Source: Chitinophaga agrisoli
GTDB taxonomy: Bacteria > Bacteroidota > Bacteroidia > Chitinophagales > Chitinophagaceae
Reading direction: 5' to 3'
NCBI RefSeq assembly: GCF_008386695.1
Contig: NZ_VUOC01000004.1
Location: 1,490,327-1,554,326 of the forward strand
DNA length: 64,000 nucleotides
Numbering within the stretch: position 1 is the first letter of the stretch; each line of letters opens with the position of its first letter. The notes below the pieces were generated by a model. That model did not search any database, was not told the DNA's origin, and saw only the letters and a list, made by a program, of their open reading frames with translations. Shown here piece by piece: positions 8,518-15,702 of this stretch. The position numbers and the translations under genes are program-made.

Positions 8518-9300
8518 TCAGATGCCCCGTTGCTTCATGGCTTCGTATAAAATGATGCCCGCGGCTACGGATACGTTGAAAGACTCAAAATTAGCGCTCA
8601 TAGGTATACGGAAAAGCATATCTGACGCCTTGATCAGGGCCGGGTATACCCCCTTATCTTCTGACCCCATGATCACTGCTACAGGCTCCTTCAGGTCACA
8701 ATCATACAGTTTGGAAGTAGCTTCCATTTCGCTGGCCATTACCTTGATCCCATTCAGGTGCAGGGTATCAATGGCTTTCAGCAGGCTATTTACCCGGCAA
8801 ACGGCTATTTTTTCCAATGCGCCGGCAGAGGATTTAACGGCCTCCTCATTAAGGGCGGCAATCCCCCGGTCCGGGATGATCAGGGCCTGGGCGCCGCAAC
8901 AAACAGCGCTACGGGCAATGGCGCCTATATTACGTACATCTGTAATACCATCCAGGATCAGGAACAGCGGGGTTTGCCCCTGTTCTATGGTATGGGAGAT
9001 CACATCCTGCAGGTCGAGGTAGCTCACCTGCGCCGAAATAGCAATACAGCCCTGGTGGTTGGCCTGTGAAAGGAAATTAAGCTTTTCCACGGGCACCAGG
9101 TTAATAGGGATCTGATATTGTGCGGCTAATTGTTTGATCTGCGGAATAATATCCCCGGTAGCATTGCGCAGGAGATAAATGCGCTCTATGGCCTTGCCGG
9201 CCTGTATAGCTTCCACTACCGGCTGCCGGCCTATCACCATGGCAGATGCTTTAGGCTTGGGCGCTGCCGGCCGGCGGACAGCGTTTTTTCGAAAATCCAT
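8518..9300 (-). CDS. rlmB: 23S rRNA (guanosine-2'-O-)-methyltransferase RlmB (TrmH/SpoU family)
   Basis: The 260-residue protein has an N-terminal substrate-binding domain (about 20-95, beginning VIGRQPVVEAI) and a C-terminal SPOUT knot domain. The three SpoU motifs are visible: LDGITDVRNIGAIARSA near 125, VAVIMGSEDKGV near 210, and IPMSANFESFNVSVAAGI near 230. RlmB methylates G2251 of 23S rRNA in the peptidyl-transferase loop. The basic N-terminal tail (about 20 residues) is common in the phylum. Its promoter lies 4 nt from the ATG and takes a possible -33 element from the upstream 8-bp repeat. Confidence 0.88.
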   Translation of the reverse strand: MDFRKNAVRRPAAPKPKASAMVIGRQPVVEAIQAGKAIERIYLLRNATGDIIPQIKQLAAQYQIPINLVPVEKLNFLSQANHQGCIAISAQVSYLDLQDVISHTIEQGQTPLFLILDGITDVRNIGAIARSAVCCGAQALIIPDRGIAALNEEAVKSSAGALEKIAVCRVNSLLKAIDTLHLNGIKVMASEMEATSKLYDCDLKEPVAVIMGSEDKGVYPALIKASDMLFRIPMSANFESFNVSVAAGIILYEAMKQRGI

Positions 9301-9304
9301 GCTG

Positions 9305-9312
9305 CAAAAGTA
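9305..9312 (-). promoter_or_regulatory. -7 box of rlmB, 4 nt before the start codon
   Basis: The reverse strand reads TACTTTTG, CAGC, ATG. A TTGG within the upstream repeat lies 23 nt further up and can act as -33. The spacing predicts a leaderless transcript. Confidence 0.65.
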
Positions 9313-9320
9313 GGGAAAAT

Positions 9321-9358
9321 TGATGTGCTAATGTGCCAATATGCTGATGTGCTGCTCA
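9321..9358. repeat. 8-bp tandem repeat upstream of the rlmB promoter
   Basis: After a partial unit the repeats are gctaatgt, gccaatat, gctgatgt and gctgctca, in strict 8-bp phase. The consensus GCTRATGT is shared with 640-670 and 4783-4838. Confidence 0.65.
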
Positions 9359-9382
9359 TCAATGCATTCACCCATCTGCATA

Positions 9383-9943
9383 TTACAACTCGTTTTCCAG
9401 CATCATCAGCTTTATCTTCTGGATAGCGGCAATTGACAATGAATCCGTGATCTGGTAGGTCTTTACCAGCCGGTAAGCCTCCTCAAAGGGGATCTTCTGT
9501 ACGGTCAGCTCCTCCGTTTCCTCCGGCTCGGCCGCCTGCTGCTCCAGGCCGCGGGCAAGGTATACAATGCCAACTTCGTCAGATACGGAGTTGGAAAGGT
9601 GCATTTGTACAATAGGCTTCCAGTGCCGGGCCACCAGCCCCGTTTCTTCCAGCAGCTCACGTTTGGCCGTATCCAGCGGATCATCATCCAGCGGCCCGCC
9701 GCCTTCCGGTATCTCCCAGGAAAACTGCTCCAGCGGAAAACGGTACTGCCCTACCAGGTAAATATGCCCTTCCTCATCCAATGCCACCACCCCTATAGCC
9801 AGGTTCTTAAAATGTACCACGCCATAAATACCAGGGCCGCCATTGGGATTAAGTACCTGGTGCTCTGTTACCTGTATCCATTTGTTGTCGTATTCCACCT
9901 TGCTGGACAGGATCGTCCAGGGATTATGATGCACTGTTTCCAT
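9383..9943 (-). CDS. NUDIX hydrolase (ADP-ribose pyrophosphatase-like)
   Basis: The 186-residue protein has the fold of ADP-ribose pyrophosphatases (NudF group), which hydrolyse ADP-ribose or other nucleotide sugars to AMP plus sugar phosphate. The Nudix box lies near residues 80-102, with the core REL-LEE-TGL intact; the first glutamate of the consensus Gx5E is an Asp here. The segment WEIPEGGG precedes the box as in NudF. The gene follows the acetyltransferase by 12 bases and is probably co-transcribed with it. A weak -7-like TATTTTTA stands 4 nt before its ATG. Confidence 0.85.
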   Translation of the reverse strand: METVHHNPWTILSSKVEYDNKWIQVTEHQVLNPNGGPGIYGVVHFKNLAIGVVALDEEGHIYLVGQYRFPLEQFSWEIPEGGGPLDDDPLDTAKRELLEETGLVARHWKPIVQMHLSNSVSDEVGIVYLARGLEQQAAEPEETEELTVQKIPFEEAYRLVKTYQITDSLSIAAIQKIKLMMLENEL

Positions 9944-9955
9944 GCCGTAAAAATA

Positions 9956-10396
9956 TCAAACGCTGAGATAATAATAACAGTAATCCAGATCTTTCTGGAA
10001 TCCCAGCTTTTCGTAGAGGGCTTGCGCGTTAGTATTATGGTGGTGTGTCTGCAGCATGATCCAGCCGGAAGCGGTGGCTTTCGCCAGCTGTTCTGCCGCT
10101 GTTACCAGTGCGCGCCCCACACCTTTGTTGCGATGGTCTGCCAGCACATACAGATCATTCAGCACCCAGGCGCGTTTCATGCCAATAGAGGTAAAGAAGG
10201 GATACAGCTGTACAAAGCCGATGAATTGCTCGCCCTCCATGGCCACATAGATCACACTTTCTTCATTACGGAGACGTTTGGCAATAAAGGCTTCAGCAGC
10301 CGGCAGATCCGCTGCCTGCTCATAATAGCAGCGGTATGCATCAAATAAGACCGCTATAGCGGCAGCATCATGAAGGGTAGCCTGTTTAACTGTCAT
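9956..10396 (-). CDS. GNAT family N-acetyltransferase
   Basis: The 146-residue single-domain protein fits the GNAT fold. The acetyl-CoA pyrophosphate-binding loop is visible as HRNKGVGRALV near residue 88, and the C-terminal ALYEKLGFQKD is the usual last strand-helix. The acceptor amine is unknown. It is the first gene of a two-gene unit with the Nudix hydrolase; a weak TACATTTA lies 5 nt before the start. It is separated from the DinB gene by a terminator. Confidence 0.85.
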   Translation of the reverse strand: MTVKQATLHDAAAIAVLFDAYRCYYEQAADLPAAEAFIAKRLRNEESVIYVAMEGEQFIGFVQLYPFFTSIGMKRAWVLNDLYVLADHRNKGVGRALVTAAEQLAKATASGWIMLQTHHHNTNAQALYEKLGFQKDLDYCYYYLSV

Positions 10397-10422
10397 AGAT
10401 ATAAATGTAAGGTTTATGATCC

Positions 10423-10462
10423 AAAAAAAAGATGCCCGTACCGGTAAACACCAGTGGGCATC
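10423..10462 (-). terminator. Terminator of the decarboxylase-EamA-DinB operon
   Basis: On the reverse strand, arms GATGCCC and GGGCATC (10456-10462 with 10431-10437) enclose an 18-base loop that can pair further, and eight T residues follow. It ends the operon just before the acetyltransferase promoter. Confidence 0.8.
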
Positions 10463-10491
10463 TGCTCTATACTTCTATCTAAATCGTAAGG

Positions 10492-10959
10492 TTAAATCTC
10501 TATTTGCAGCTGGTGCAGGTGATGATGCATATGATCCAGGTAGTCTGCTACCAGGTACTCCAGCGTAACAGGCGCATTGGCGCCTATCTTACATACCTGT
10601 GGCAGCATCTCTGCCGGTATCCGGCGGATCACATGTACCACATGCCGGTTCACGGTTTCCCATAAATAGATAAGCGCCTGCCAGTCCATTTGCTGGTACC
10701 CCTGCGCCTGTACCCAAAAATCCTGCTCATACCCCGGCAGCTCCAGCGGTCCGCGCTGGGCGCGTACAAAGCGCTGATGGTTATTAAGCGCGGAATCTAC
10801 CAGGTGCCCCAGTATTTCCTTTTTACTCCATTTGCCGGGCGCCGGACGCATCTCCGCCTCCGCGGCAGAGATGTTGCGCAGCTGGGGTAAAGCGGCGGCC
10901 AGTGTTTGCTCCAGCCCTGCGGCTGTTGCCTCTAAGGAAGTAGTGTCAACTAAGCTCAT
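10492..10959 (-). CDS. DinB family protein
   Basis: The 155-residue protein has the four-helix DinB/YfiT-like metal-binding fold. The three family histidines are seen in LGHLVDSALNNHQRF (near 50-60) and DYLDHMHHHLHQL at the C-terminus, which would hold a metal ion. DinB-like proteins include thiol-dependent S-transferases and many of unknown role. It is the last gene of the decarboxylase-EamA operon and overlaps the EamA gene by 14 bases, which argues for translational coupling. Confidence 0.85.
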   Translation of the reverse strand: MSLVDTTSLEATAAGLEQTLAAALPQLRNISAAEAEMRPAPGKWSKKEILGHLVDSALNNHQRFVRAQRGPLELPGYEQDFWVQAQGYQQMDWQALIYLWETVNRHVVHVIRRIPAEMLPQVCKIGANAPVTLEYLVADYLDHMHHHLHQLQIEI

Positions 10960-11860
10960 AAGTTGCTTTGCTTTTATTTACCGCCGTATTCACCATGTAC
11001 ACACCTGTAAGCGTAACCAGGCAGGATAAAGCGGTGGTCAGGTTCAGGTGCTCGTCCAGGATCATCCAGCCCAGCAATACAGCTACTATCGGGTTGATGT
11101 AGGCGTATACAGCGGCCAGGGAAGGCGGCAGGTTATTTAACGTATATACATAGGCGGAGTAGCCAAGTATAGATCCAAAGAAAATAAGATACAGCAGGCT
11201 ACCCCATAGCTCCGGGGTAAACTCCGCATGGCGGACCTCGCCGGTCACAAGCATGATCGCCAGCATAACTATGCCGCTGAACAGCATCTCAAAGCCCGCG
11301 CCATACAGATAGTTCACCTGCAGCGCCCATTTGGCGGTGAGCACGGAGCCCATGGACCAAAAAAGGCAGCTGATCAGTACCAGCATTATGCCAAACCGGA
11401 AACTGGGGTTCACCAGGTCCGTCAGGTAGTCTGAGAAAATGCCCATCACTCCCACCAGGCCTATCACCATGCCGGCAACCAACAGGGGCGTAATACGGGA
11501 TTTCTGTTGTACCAGGAAGAAGCTGAAGATGGTCATCCAGATAGGCACCGTTGCTGCTACAATAGCGCCCAGGCCACTGGGAATATAAGTGAGGGCCCAG
11601 GTAAGGAGGCCATTAGCACCCACCAGCATCAATACCCCAATGATAAAAAGCCGGGATAAGATGGCTTTGGATGGGAGCTTGTACCCCCTGAGCAGGAAAA
11701 AGCCCACCAGCAGCGCGCCTGCAATGCTTTGCCGCAGGCCGGAAAGCATGAGGCCATGCATATGGCGTACCCCTATCCTGGCAGCCAGGTAGGTAGTGCC
11801 CCAGAAGATGCTTACGATCATCAGGGCTATATAAGCTTTTGTAAGATTAGATTTGTTCAT
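10946..11860 (-). CDS. EamA/DMT family transporter
   Basis: The 304-residue inner-membrane protein has ten predicted helices in two EamA repeats (about 5-140 and 155-290). Helix 1 ends in the typical WGTTYLAARIG. DMT exporters of this group expel amino acids, amines or other small metabolites. The start at 11860 (MNKSNLTKAY) is taken because the longer open frame upstream overlaps the decarboxylase in a non-coding-looking frame. It sits between the PLP decarboxylase (26-base gap) and DinB (14-base overlap), so it may export the decarboxylation product or the substrate. Confidence 0.88.
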   Translation of the reverse strand: MNKSNLTKAYIALMIVSIFWGTTYLAARIGVRHMHGLMLSGLRQSIAGALLVGFFLLRGYKLPSKAILSRLFIIGVLMLVGANGLLTWALTYIPSGLGAIVAATVPIWMTIFSFFLVQQKSRITPLLVAGMVIGLVGVMGIFSDYLTDLVNPSFRFGIMLVLISCLFWSMGSVLTAKWALQVNYLYGAGFEMLFSGIVMLAIMLVTGEVRHAEFTPELWGSLLYLIFFGSILGYSAYVYTLNNLPPSLAAVYAYINPIVAVLLGWMILDEHLNLTTALSCLVTLTGVYMVNTAVNKSKATYELS

Positions 11861-11886
11861 AATTGTTGTTGAATATAGGCGGTCAA

Positions 11887-13296
11887 TTAAAGGCTGATTG
11901 CTTTCAGTGTCATGGCCTGTTCTATATCCTGCCAGGCCTGGTACACATCTGCTACGGTCGTACGCCAGTTTACAATGGCCGCACGGATAGCGGGCGTATC
12001 CTGGTAGACGGTAGGCGTCATAAATACCACACCGTTCTCCGTAAGCGTTTCCAGGAAAGCGGCGGTAGCCGCGGCCAGTGTTTCCGGCGCTCCTTGCAAC
12101 GTAAAACATACCACGCAGAGGTTTACGGGGGCCAGCAGGTGGAAATGGGGGCTTTCATCGATCAGTTTCCCCAGTAACTGCGCCTGTTCTATATTGGCCT
12201 GCACAATATCACGGTACCCCTTTGCCCCATAAGCCTGCAGCGAATACCAGGCCGGTAATGCCCGCAAACGGCGGGAGTTTTCCGGTACATGATGGATAAA
12301 ATTGAAGTCCTTTGCAGGATCGCCCAGGTAGGCCGCCCCTACGTTTTTGAACACAGCCGCCTGCAGCTCCGGATGACGGCAGAAGATCATGGCGGAATCA
12401 TAAGGCACGTTCAGCCATTTGTGCGCATCAATGGTGATGCTGTCTGCTACCTCCCAACCTTTAAGCAAATGTTGATGCTGCGGGCTGCAGGCGGCTAATC
12501 CGCCAAAGGCGGCGTCTATATGTAACCAGAAATTATAACGCTGTTTTAAGCGGGCCAGCGCGGAAATATCATCAAAATCAGTGGTGTTGACCGTTCCGGC
12601 ATTGGCCACATAGATCACCGGCTCACCGGGATGCTCCTCCAGCCAGGTTTCCAGCGCGGCAATGTTCACAGACTCCCGTGCGGGCAAAGCAGGCAGCTTT
12701 ACCAGCGCATTCCTGCCAAAACCCAGCATAGACAGGCATTTGATCACACTGGAATGTGGCACGCAGGAGAGCACCCGGGCATTGGGCAATGCGGCCAGTC
12801 CTTCCTCCCCTATATCCTTGCCATGTTGCAGTCCTAACCACTGCCGGCCTATAGCCAGCCCGGTAAAGTTGGACATAGTAGCGCCAGTCACAAAAGTGCC
12901 GGCAAAACTATCCGGCAGCCCAAATAGCTGGCGGAGCATATGTATGGTTTCCAGTTCAATGTTAAAAGCAGCCCCGCCTTTATCGGCGGCATTCATATCC
13001 ACCGCGGCAGCCACCCAATCCCCCGCCAGCGCAGCCGGCGTAACGCCGCCTGTTACAAAGCCCCAGTAACGCGGACCCGCGCCCGCAGCCAGGTAAGGAC
13101 CATACTGATCCCGGAAACGGTGTAATGCGCCCATGGCGCCTATACCTTCCTGCGGTAATGCTGCCGCCGGCGGTAAAGGCATGGCCTTACTGGCAGGCAA
13201 TGTATCCAGCTGCGATAAAAAATCTGCGCAGAAGGCTTGCGTGGCGGCCAGTAAATCGTCCAGTTTTGTCAGGTCTTGTTTTAGGTGGGTGTTCAT
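11887..13296 (-). CDS. Pyridoxal-dependent (group II) amino acid decarboxylase
   Basis: The 469-residue protein is of the glutamate/aromatic/diaminobutyrate decarboxylase family. HIDAAFGG provides the cofactor-ring Asp and TIDAHKWLNVPYD the Schiff-base lysine. Members turn an L-amino acid into its amine and CO2; which amino acid cannot be told, and some relatives act as aldehyde-forming enzymes. The ATG at 13296 is preferred: the frame extends up to a TTG, but that TTG is part of the -7 box CAATTTTG. It heads an operon with EamA and DinB. A 44-bp site shared with the MocR gene promoter lies across its -33 region, so control by that regulator is likely. Confidence 0.86.
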   Translation of the reverse strand: MNTHLKQDLTKLDDLLAATQAFCADFLSQLDTLPASKAMPLPPAAALPQEGIGAMGALHRFRDQYGPYLAAGAGPRYWGFVTGGVTPAALAGDWVAAAVDMNAADKGGAAFNIELETIHMLRQLFGLPDSFAGTFVTGATMSNFTGLAIGRQWLGLQHGKDIGEEGLAALPNARVLSCVPHSSVIKCLSMLGFGRNALVKLPALPARESVNIAALETWLEEHPGEPVIYVANAGTVNTTDFDDISALARLKQRYNFWLHIDAAFGGLAACSPQHQHLLKGWEVADSITIDAHKWLNVPYDSAMIFCRHPELQAAVFKNVGAAYLGDPAKDFNFIHHVPENSRRLRALPAWYSLQAYGAKGYRDIVQANIEQAQLLGKLIDESPHFHLLAPVNLCVVCFTLQGAPETLAAATAAFLETLTENGVVFMTPTVYQDTPAIRAAIVNWRTTVADVYQAWQDIEQAMTLKAISL

Positions 13297-13332
13297 CTTC
13301 CAGGCTTTTTTGATACTACATGGTTGAGACAG

Positions 13333-13340
13333 CAAAATTG
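13333..13340 (-). promoter_or_regulatory. -7 box of the decarboxylase operon
   Basis: The reverse strand reads CAATTTTG, one base from TAnnTTTG, leaving a leader of about 30 nt before the ATG at 13296. The expected -33 zone falls at the near end of the MocR-type site. Confidence 0.45.
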
Positions 13341-13356
13341 AAACAAAAAATGGGAT

Positions 13357-13400
13357 TAAAACAGATACAGTTCTGTTAATATTGACCAGATCAGATTAAG
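13357..13400. promoter_or_regulatory. Predicted MocR-type operator A (decarboxylase operon)
   Basis: Two elements, ACAGATACAG (13361-13370) and CCAGATCAGAT (13386-13396), start 25 bp apart. The whole site matches operator B at 15654-15697 at most positions with the same spacing. Its place over and upstream of the -33 region suits activation. Confidence 0.65.
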
Positions 13401-13467
13401 TCGTTTTCCATACATGTTGGCATACACAAGATAAGTAATAGTATTGGAGGCAGACGATCCGTTACGC

Positions 13468-13953
13468 TCAAAATAATTCCTGCGTACCATATCTGTATTT
13501 CCACTCATGTTCCAGCAACCATTTCTTTCGCCAGATGCCGCCTCCAAAACCGGTCAGCGAACCATTACTGCCTATTACCCGGTGGCAGGGCACCACAATA
13601 GGTAAATGATTACTGCCATTGGCCGTGCCCACCGCCCGTATGCTCCTGGGGTTATTGATCTGTTTGGCCAGCTGCAGATAAGAGATGGTGCTGCCATACG
13701 GTATGGTTAACAGTTGTTGCCACACTGTTTGCTGAAAATCTGTTCCTGCCTGCTTTATGGGGAAAGAAAAAGCCCGTCTGCCACCGGCAAAATAGCTATC
13801 CAGCTCCTCCATACACTGGTGGAAAACATCCGGTAACGTATCCATCGTAACAATGCTACGTGGATCAAAGATGATCGCACTGATATGATCATCCGTGCCG
13901 CTGAGCCCCAGCGGGCCCACGGGCGATTGGTACGTGTGATGATAGATATCCAT
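13468..13953 (-). CDS. ogt: Methylated-DNA-[protein]-cysteine S-methyltransferase
   Basis: The 161-residue protein removes O6-methylguanine and O4-methylthymine lesions by moving the alkyl group to its own cysteine. The active-site motif is VPCHRVIG with acceptor C123, preceded by the DNA-binding helix containing R104 and AVGTANG. It is the Ogt/AdaB-type domain without the Ada sensor part. That part is encoded two genes upstream as an ArsR fusion. It follows alkA by 7 bases, as the last gene of the operon. Confidence 0.92.
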   Translation of the reverse strand: MDIYHHTYQSPVGPLGLSGTDDHISAIIFDPRSIVTMDTLPDVFHQCMEELDSYFAGGRRAFSFPIKQAGTDFQQTVWQQLLTIPYGSTISYLQLAKQINNPRSIRAVGTANGSNHLPIVVPCHRVIGSNGSLTGFGGGIWRKKWLLEHEWKYRYGTQELF

Positions 13954-13960
13954 AATGTTC

Positions 13961-14851
13961 TTAACTCAAGCTTCTCCATAAATAAAACGTGGCATACGCC
14001 GCATGCTGCCGCCAATGCTGTGTATACTCCTTTACCGCGGCCAGGGATGGCTTGGCGTCCAATTGCAGCTGCCTGCGCAAGGCATTATGCAGCCCGGCGT
14101 CTTCCAGCGGCAGTGCTTCCGGAAAACGGAGGTATTTCATCAGCACGTAATTGGCAGACCAGTTGCCTATGCCCTTCCATTGCAGGAGGTATGCCCTGGC
14201 AGCCTCGTACTCCATTTGCTGCAGCTGCGCATTGTCTAAACGGCCATCCGCTATGGCGGCGGCTATCTGTATAATATATAACGCCTTACTCCGCGAAAAC
14301 TGCATACCCGTCAGATCTTCTGGTTGCAGCCCGGCTACTACTGCCGGGTGCGGATAGGTATAATAATCTTCCCAGCCTATCCGCTCATGATAACCAAATG
14401 CTTCTATAAACCTTTTCCGCAGCGTATAGGCAAAAGGTAAACTGATCTGCTGCCCGGTAATGGTCCAGGTAATGGACTCAAACAGGTCCGGTATACCAAC
14501 AAGGCGCAGGCCCTTATACTGTTCTACCAGGGGCCTCAATACTGCATCTTCCGCGGCAAACTGGTAAAATGGCTGCAGGTCCGCATCCAGGTGCAGCCAG
14601 TGCGTAACAAACCTGCGGATATTGTCTTCGTCAACCGGAATGCCCCAGTTATTTACCACAGCTACCTCCAGGGCTTGTTTGCCGGCTGCCTCGCGGATAT
14701 TAAGCAGTAAAGGCGCGCCGTCCTGTATGATCAAACGCTCCAGGCTGCCATTACGCACAAAATGCAGGCATTCCCGGTTGGAGCGGTTCAGGAACTGCAG
14801 GCTCTCCGCAAATGAAAACTGGTGTGGGTGTAATATAGGTATCCTGATCAT
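13961..14851 (-). CDS. alkA: DNA-3-methyladenine glycosylase II (AlkA-like, HhH-GPD)
   Basis: The 296-residue protein cuts alkylated purines out of DNA as the first step of base excision repair. It has an N-terminal AlkA-type domain, then the HhH-GPD core: the helix-hairpin-helix KGIGNWSANYVLMK (about 226-239) and catalytic D251 in PLEDAGL. ITGQQISLPFA near 131 is the usual AlkA segment. The start overlaps the end of the ArsR-Ada gene by 4 bases (ATGA), a sign of translational coupling, and ogt follows by 7 bases. Confidence 0.92.
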   Translation of the reverse strand: MIRIPILHPHQFSFAESLQFLNRSNRECLHFVRNGSLERLIIQDGAPLLLNIREAAGKQALEVAVVNNWGIPVDEDNIRRFVTHWLHLDADLQPFYQFAAEDAVLRPLVEQYKGLRLVGIPDLFESITWTITGQQISLPFAYTLRKRFIEAFGYHERIGWEDYYTYPHPAVVAGLQPEDLTGMQFSRSKALYIIQIAAAIADGRLDNAQLQQMEYEAARAYLLQWKGIGNWSANYVLMKYLRFPEALPLEDAGLHNALRRQLQLDAKPSLAAVKEYTQHWRQHAAYATFYLWRSLS

Positions 14852-15378
14852 GGTTTGCAGCGTTTACAGGCGCGGAAGCCGTTTTTAATAGCTTCATCGC
14901 GGGTACCGTAAAAGATCACGTTATCCGGCCGCGGGTTTGCAGAGCAGGATGGTTTGCAGAAAATGCCGGTGGTCTTTACAGCGTTAAAGAAGCGGTTGTC
15001 AAAATCCTTATCCTTGCTCAGCATGGCCTGCAGCATAACAGGATAGGTAAGCGGAGCTCCTTTTTTATACGTAGCACGCTCCAGGAACACGCCATGATCA
15101 TTGCGCAGTGAGCGGCGGTCCTGGTTCAGGTAAACCTGCAGCCAGTCCTTCAGCTGGTAGAACGCGGTCTTATTCAGATATCCATAACGTTCCCTGCCGG
15201 CCTGGTAAATGCGTATCCAGCCACTGTCTTCCAGTACGCTCAGGTGTTTGGAAACCGCCTGCCGGCTGATGTCGCTGAAATGCTCGTTGATCTGGTTCAC
15301 ATTCAGCGGCTGTTGCAGCAACAGCTCCAGGATCTGTCTGCGTACCGGATCAGCAAGCCCTTTAAACAGTTCATCCAT
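14848..15378 (-). CDS. ArsR-type HTH fused to an Ada methyl-phosphotriester sensor domain
   Basis: The 176-residue protein has an ArsR-like winged helix at residues 1-80 (LADPVRRQILELL; recognition helix around DISRQAVSKHLSVLE). A linker follows, and then an Ada zinc domain at about 110-176. The domain keeps FFNAVKTTGIFCKPSC and ACKRC, with C141, C145, C171 and C174 at nearly the spacing of the zinc cysteines of E. coli Ada (38, 42, 69, 72); C141 would be the methyl acceptor. E. coli Ada and B. subtilis AdaA join this domain to an AraC-type HTH; here it is ArsR-type. It is the first gene of an operon with alkA and ogt, so it most likely senses DNA methylation and controls repair. Two nested dyads cover its promoter. 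Confidence 0.88.
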   Translation of the reverse strand: MDELFKGLADPVRRQILELLLQQPLNVNQINEHFSDISRQAVSKHLSVLEDSGWIRIYQAGRERYGYLNKTAFYQLKDWLQVYLNQDRRSLRNDHGVFLERATYKKGAPLTYPVMLQAMLSKDKDFDNRFFNAVKTTGIFCKPSCSANPRPDNVIFYGTRDEAIKNGFRACKRCKP

Positions 15379-15380
15379 AT

Positions 15381-15427
15381 GCGCAATTAAAAAGTTGCAT
15401 GAAAATAGTGCAACTTTTTAATTGCGC
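15381..15427. promoter_or_regulatory. Double-dyad operator of the ArsR-Ada operon
   Basis: Two perfect 19-base inverted arms (15381-15399, 15409-15427) enclose 9 bases. Each arm is itself a dyad of form GCAA-N8-TTGC (15383-15398 and 15410-15425), so two ArsR-like dimers could bind. The left arm begins 3 bases upstream of the start codon. Confidence 0.75.
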
Positions 15428-15430
15428 AAA
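15400..15430 (-). promoter_or_regulatory. Promoter of the ArsR-Ada operon
   Basis: Reading the reverse strand, TTTG (15430-15427) is followed by a 19-base spacer and TATTTTCA (15407-15400), a weak -7 box. One dyad fills the spacer and the other covers the transcript start, the layout of a repressed promoter. Confidence 0.5.
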
Positions 15431-15653
15431 ATATAATCCGGCAAGATAATTACAGGGGCTTGTTGATGTGGTAGGTTATTTGCCCATGCACAGACCATTT
15501 GCCGGGCTACAGCTGTTGCAACAATTGTCTGGCGGTAAATAAGCCCGGCGCCTGGTACTGTGTGCGCAAACGTTCAGATAAAGAAGTATACAGCATAAGG
15601 GCGGAAGGAGGTAAAAAATTAATGGCTGCAAAATAAAGGCTTTTGCCAGGACC
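15428..15653. other. Intergenic stretch with no clear gene
   Basis: Between the ArsR-Ada operator and the MocR operator only a 29-codon open frame on the reverse strand (15507-15596) is seen. It has a coding-like composition but no start signals, so nothing is assigned here. Confidence 0.4.
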
Positions 15654-15697
15654 AAAACAGATACAGTTTTACTAACTTTGACCAGATCAGATCCAGT
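15654..15697. promoter_or_regulatory. Predicted MocR-type operator B with the MocR gene promoter
   Basis: ACAGATACAG (15657-15666) and CCAGATCAGAT (15682-15692) start 25 bp apart and flank the -7 box TAACTTTG (15673-15680). Binding here would cover the promoter, so autorepression is expected. The ATG follows at 15703. Confidence 0.65.
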
Positions 15698-15702
15698 ATG
15701 CC

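Noticed and set aside
15507-15596. 29-codon reverse-strand frame between the ArsR-Ada and mocR genes
   Set aside because: The composition looks coding, but there is no ribosome site, promoter or recognised homologue; possibly the tail of a lost gene.
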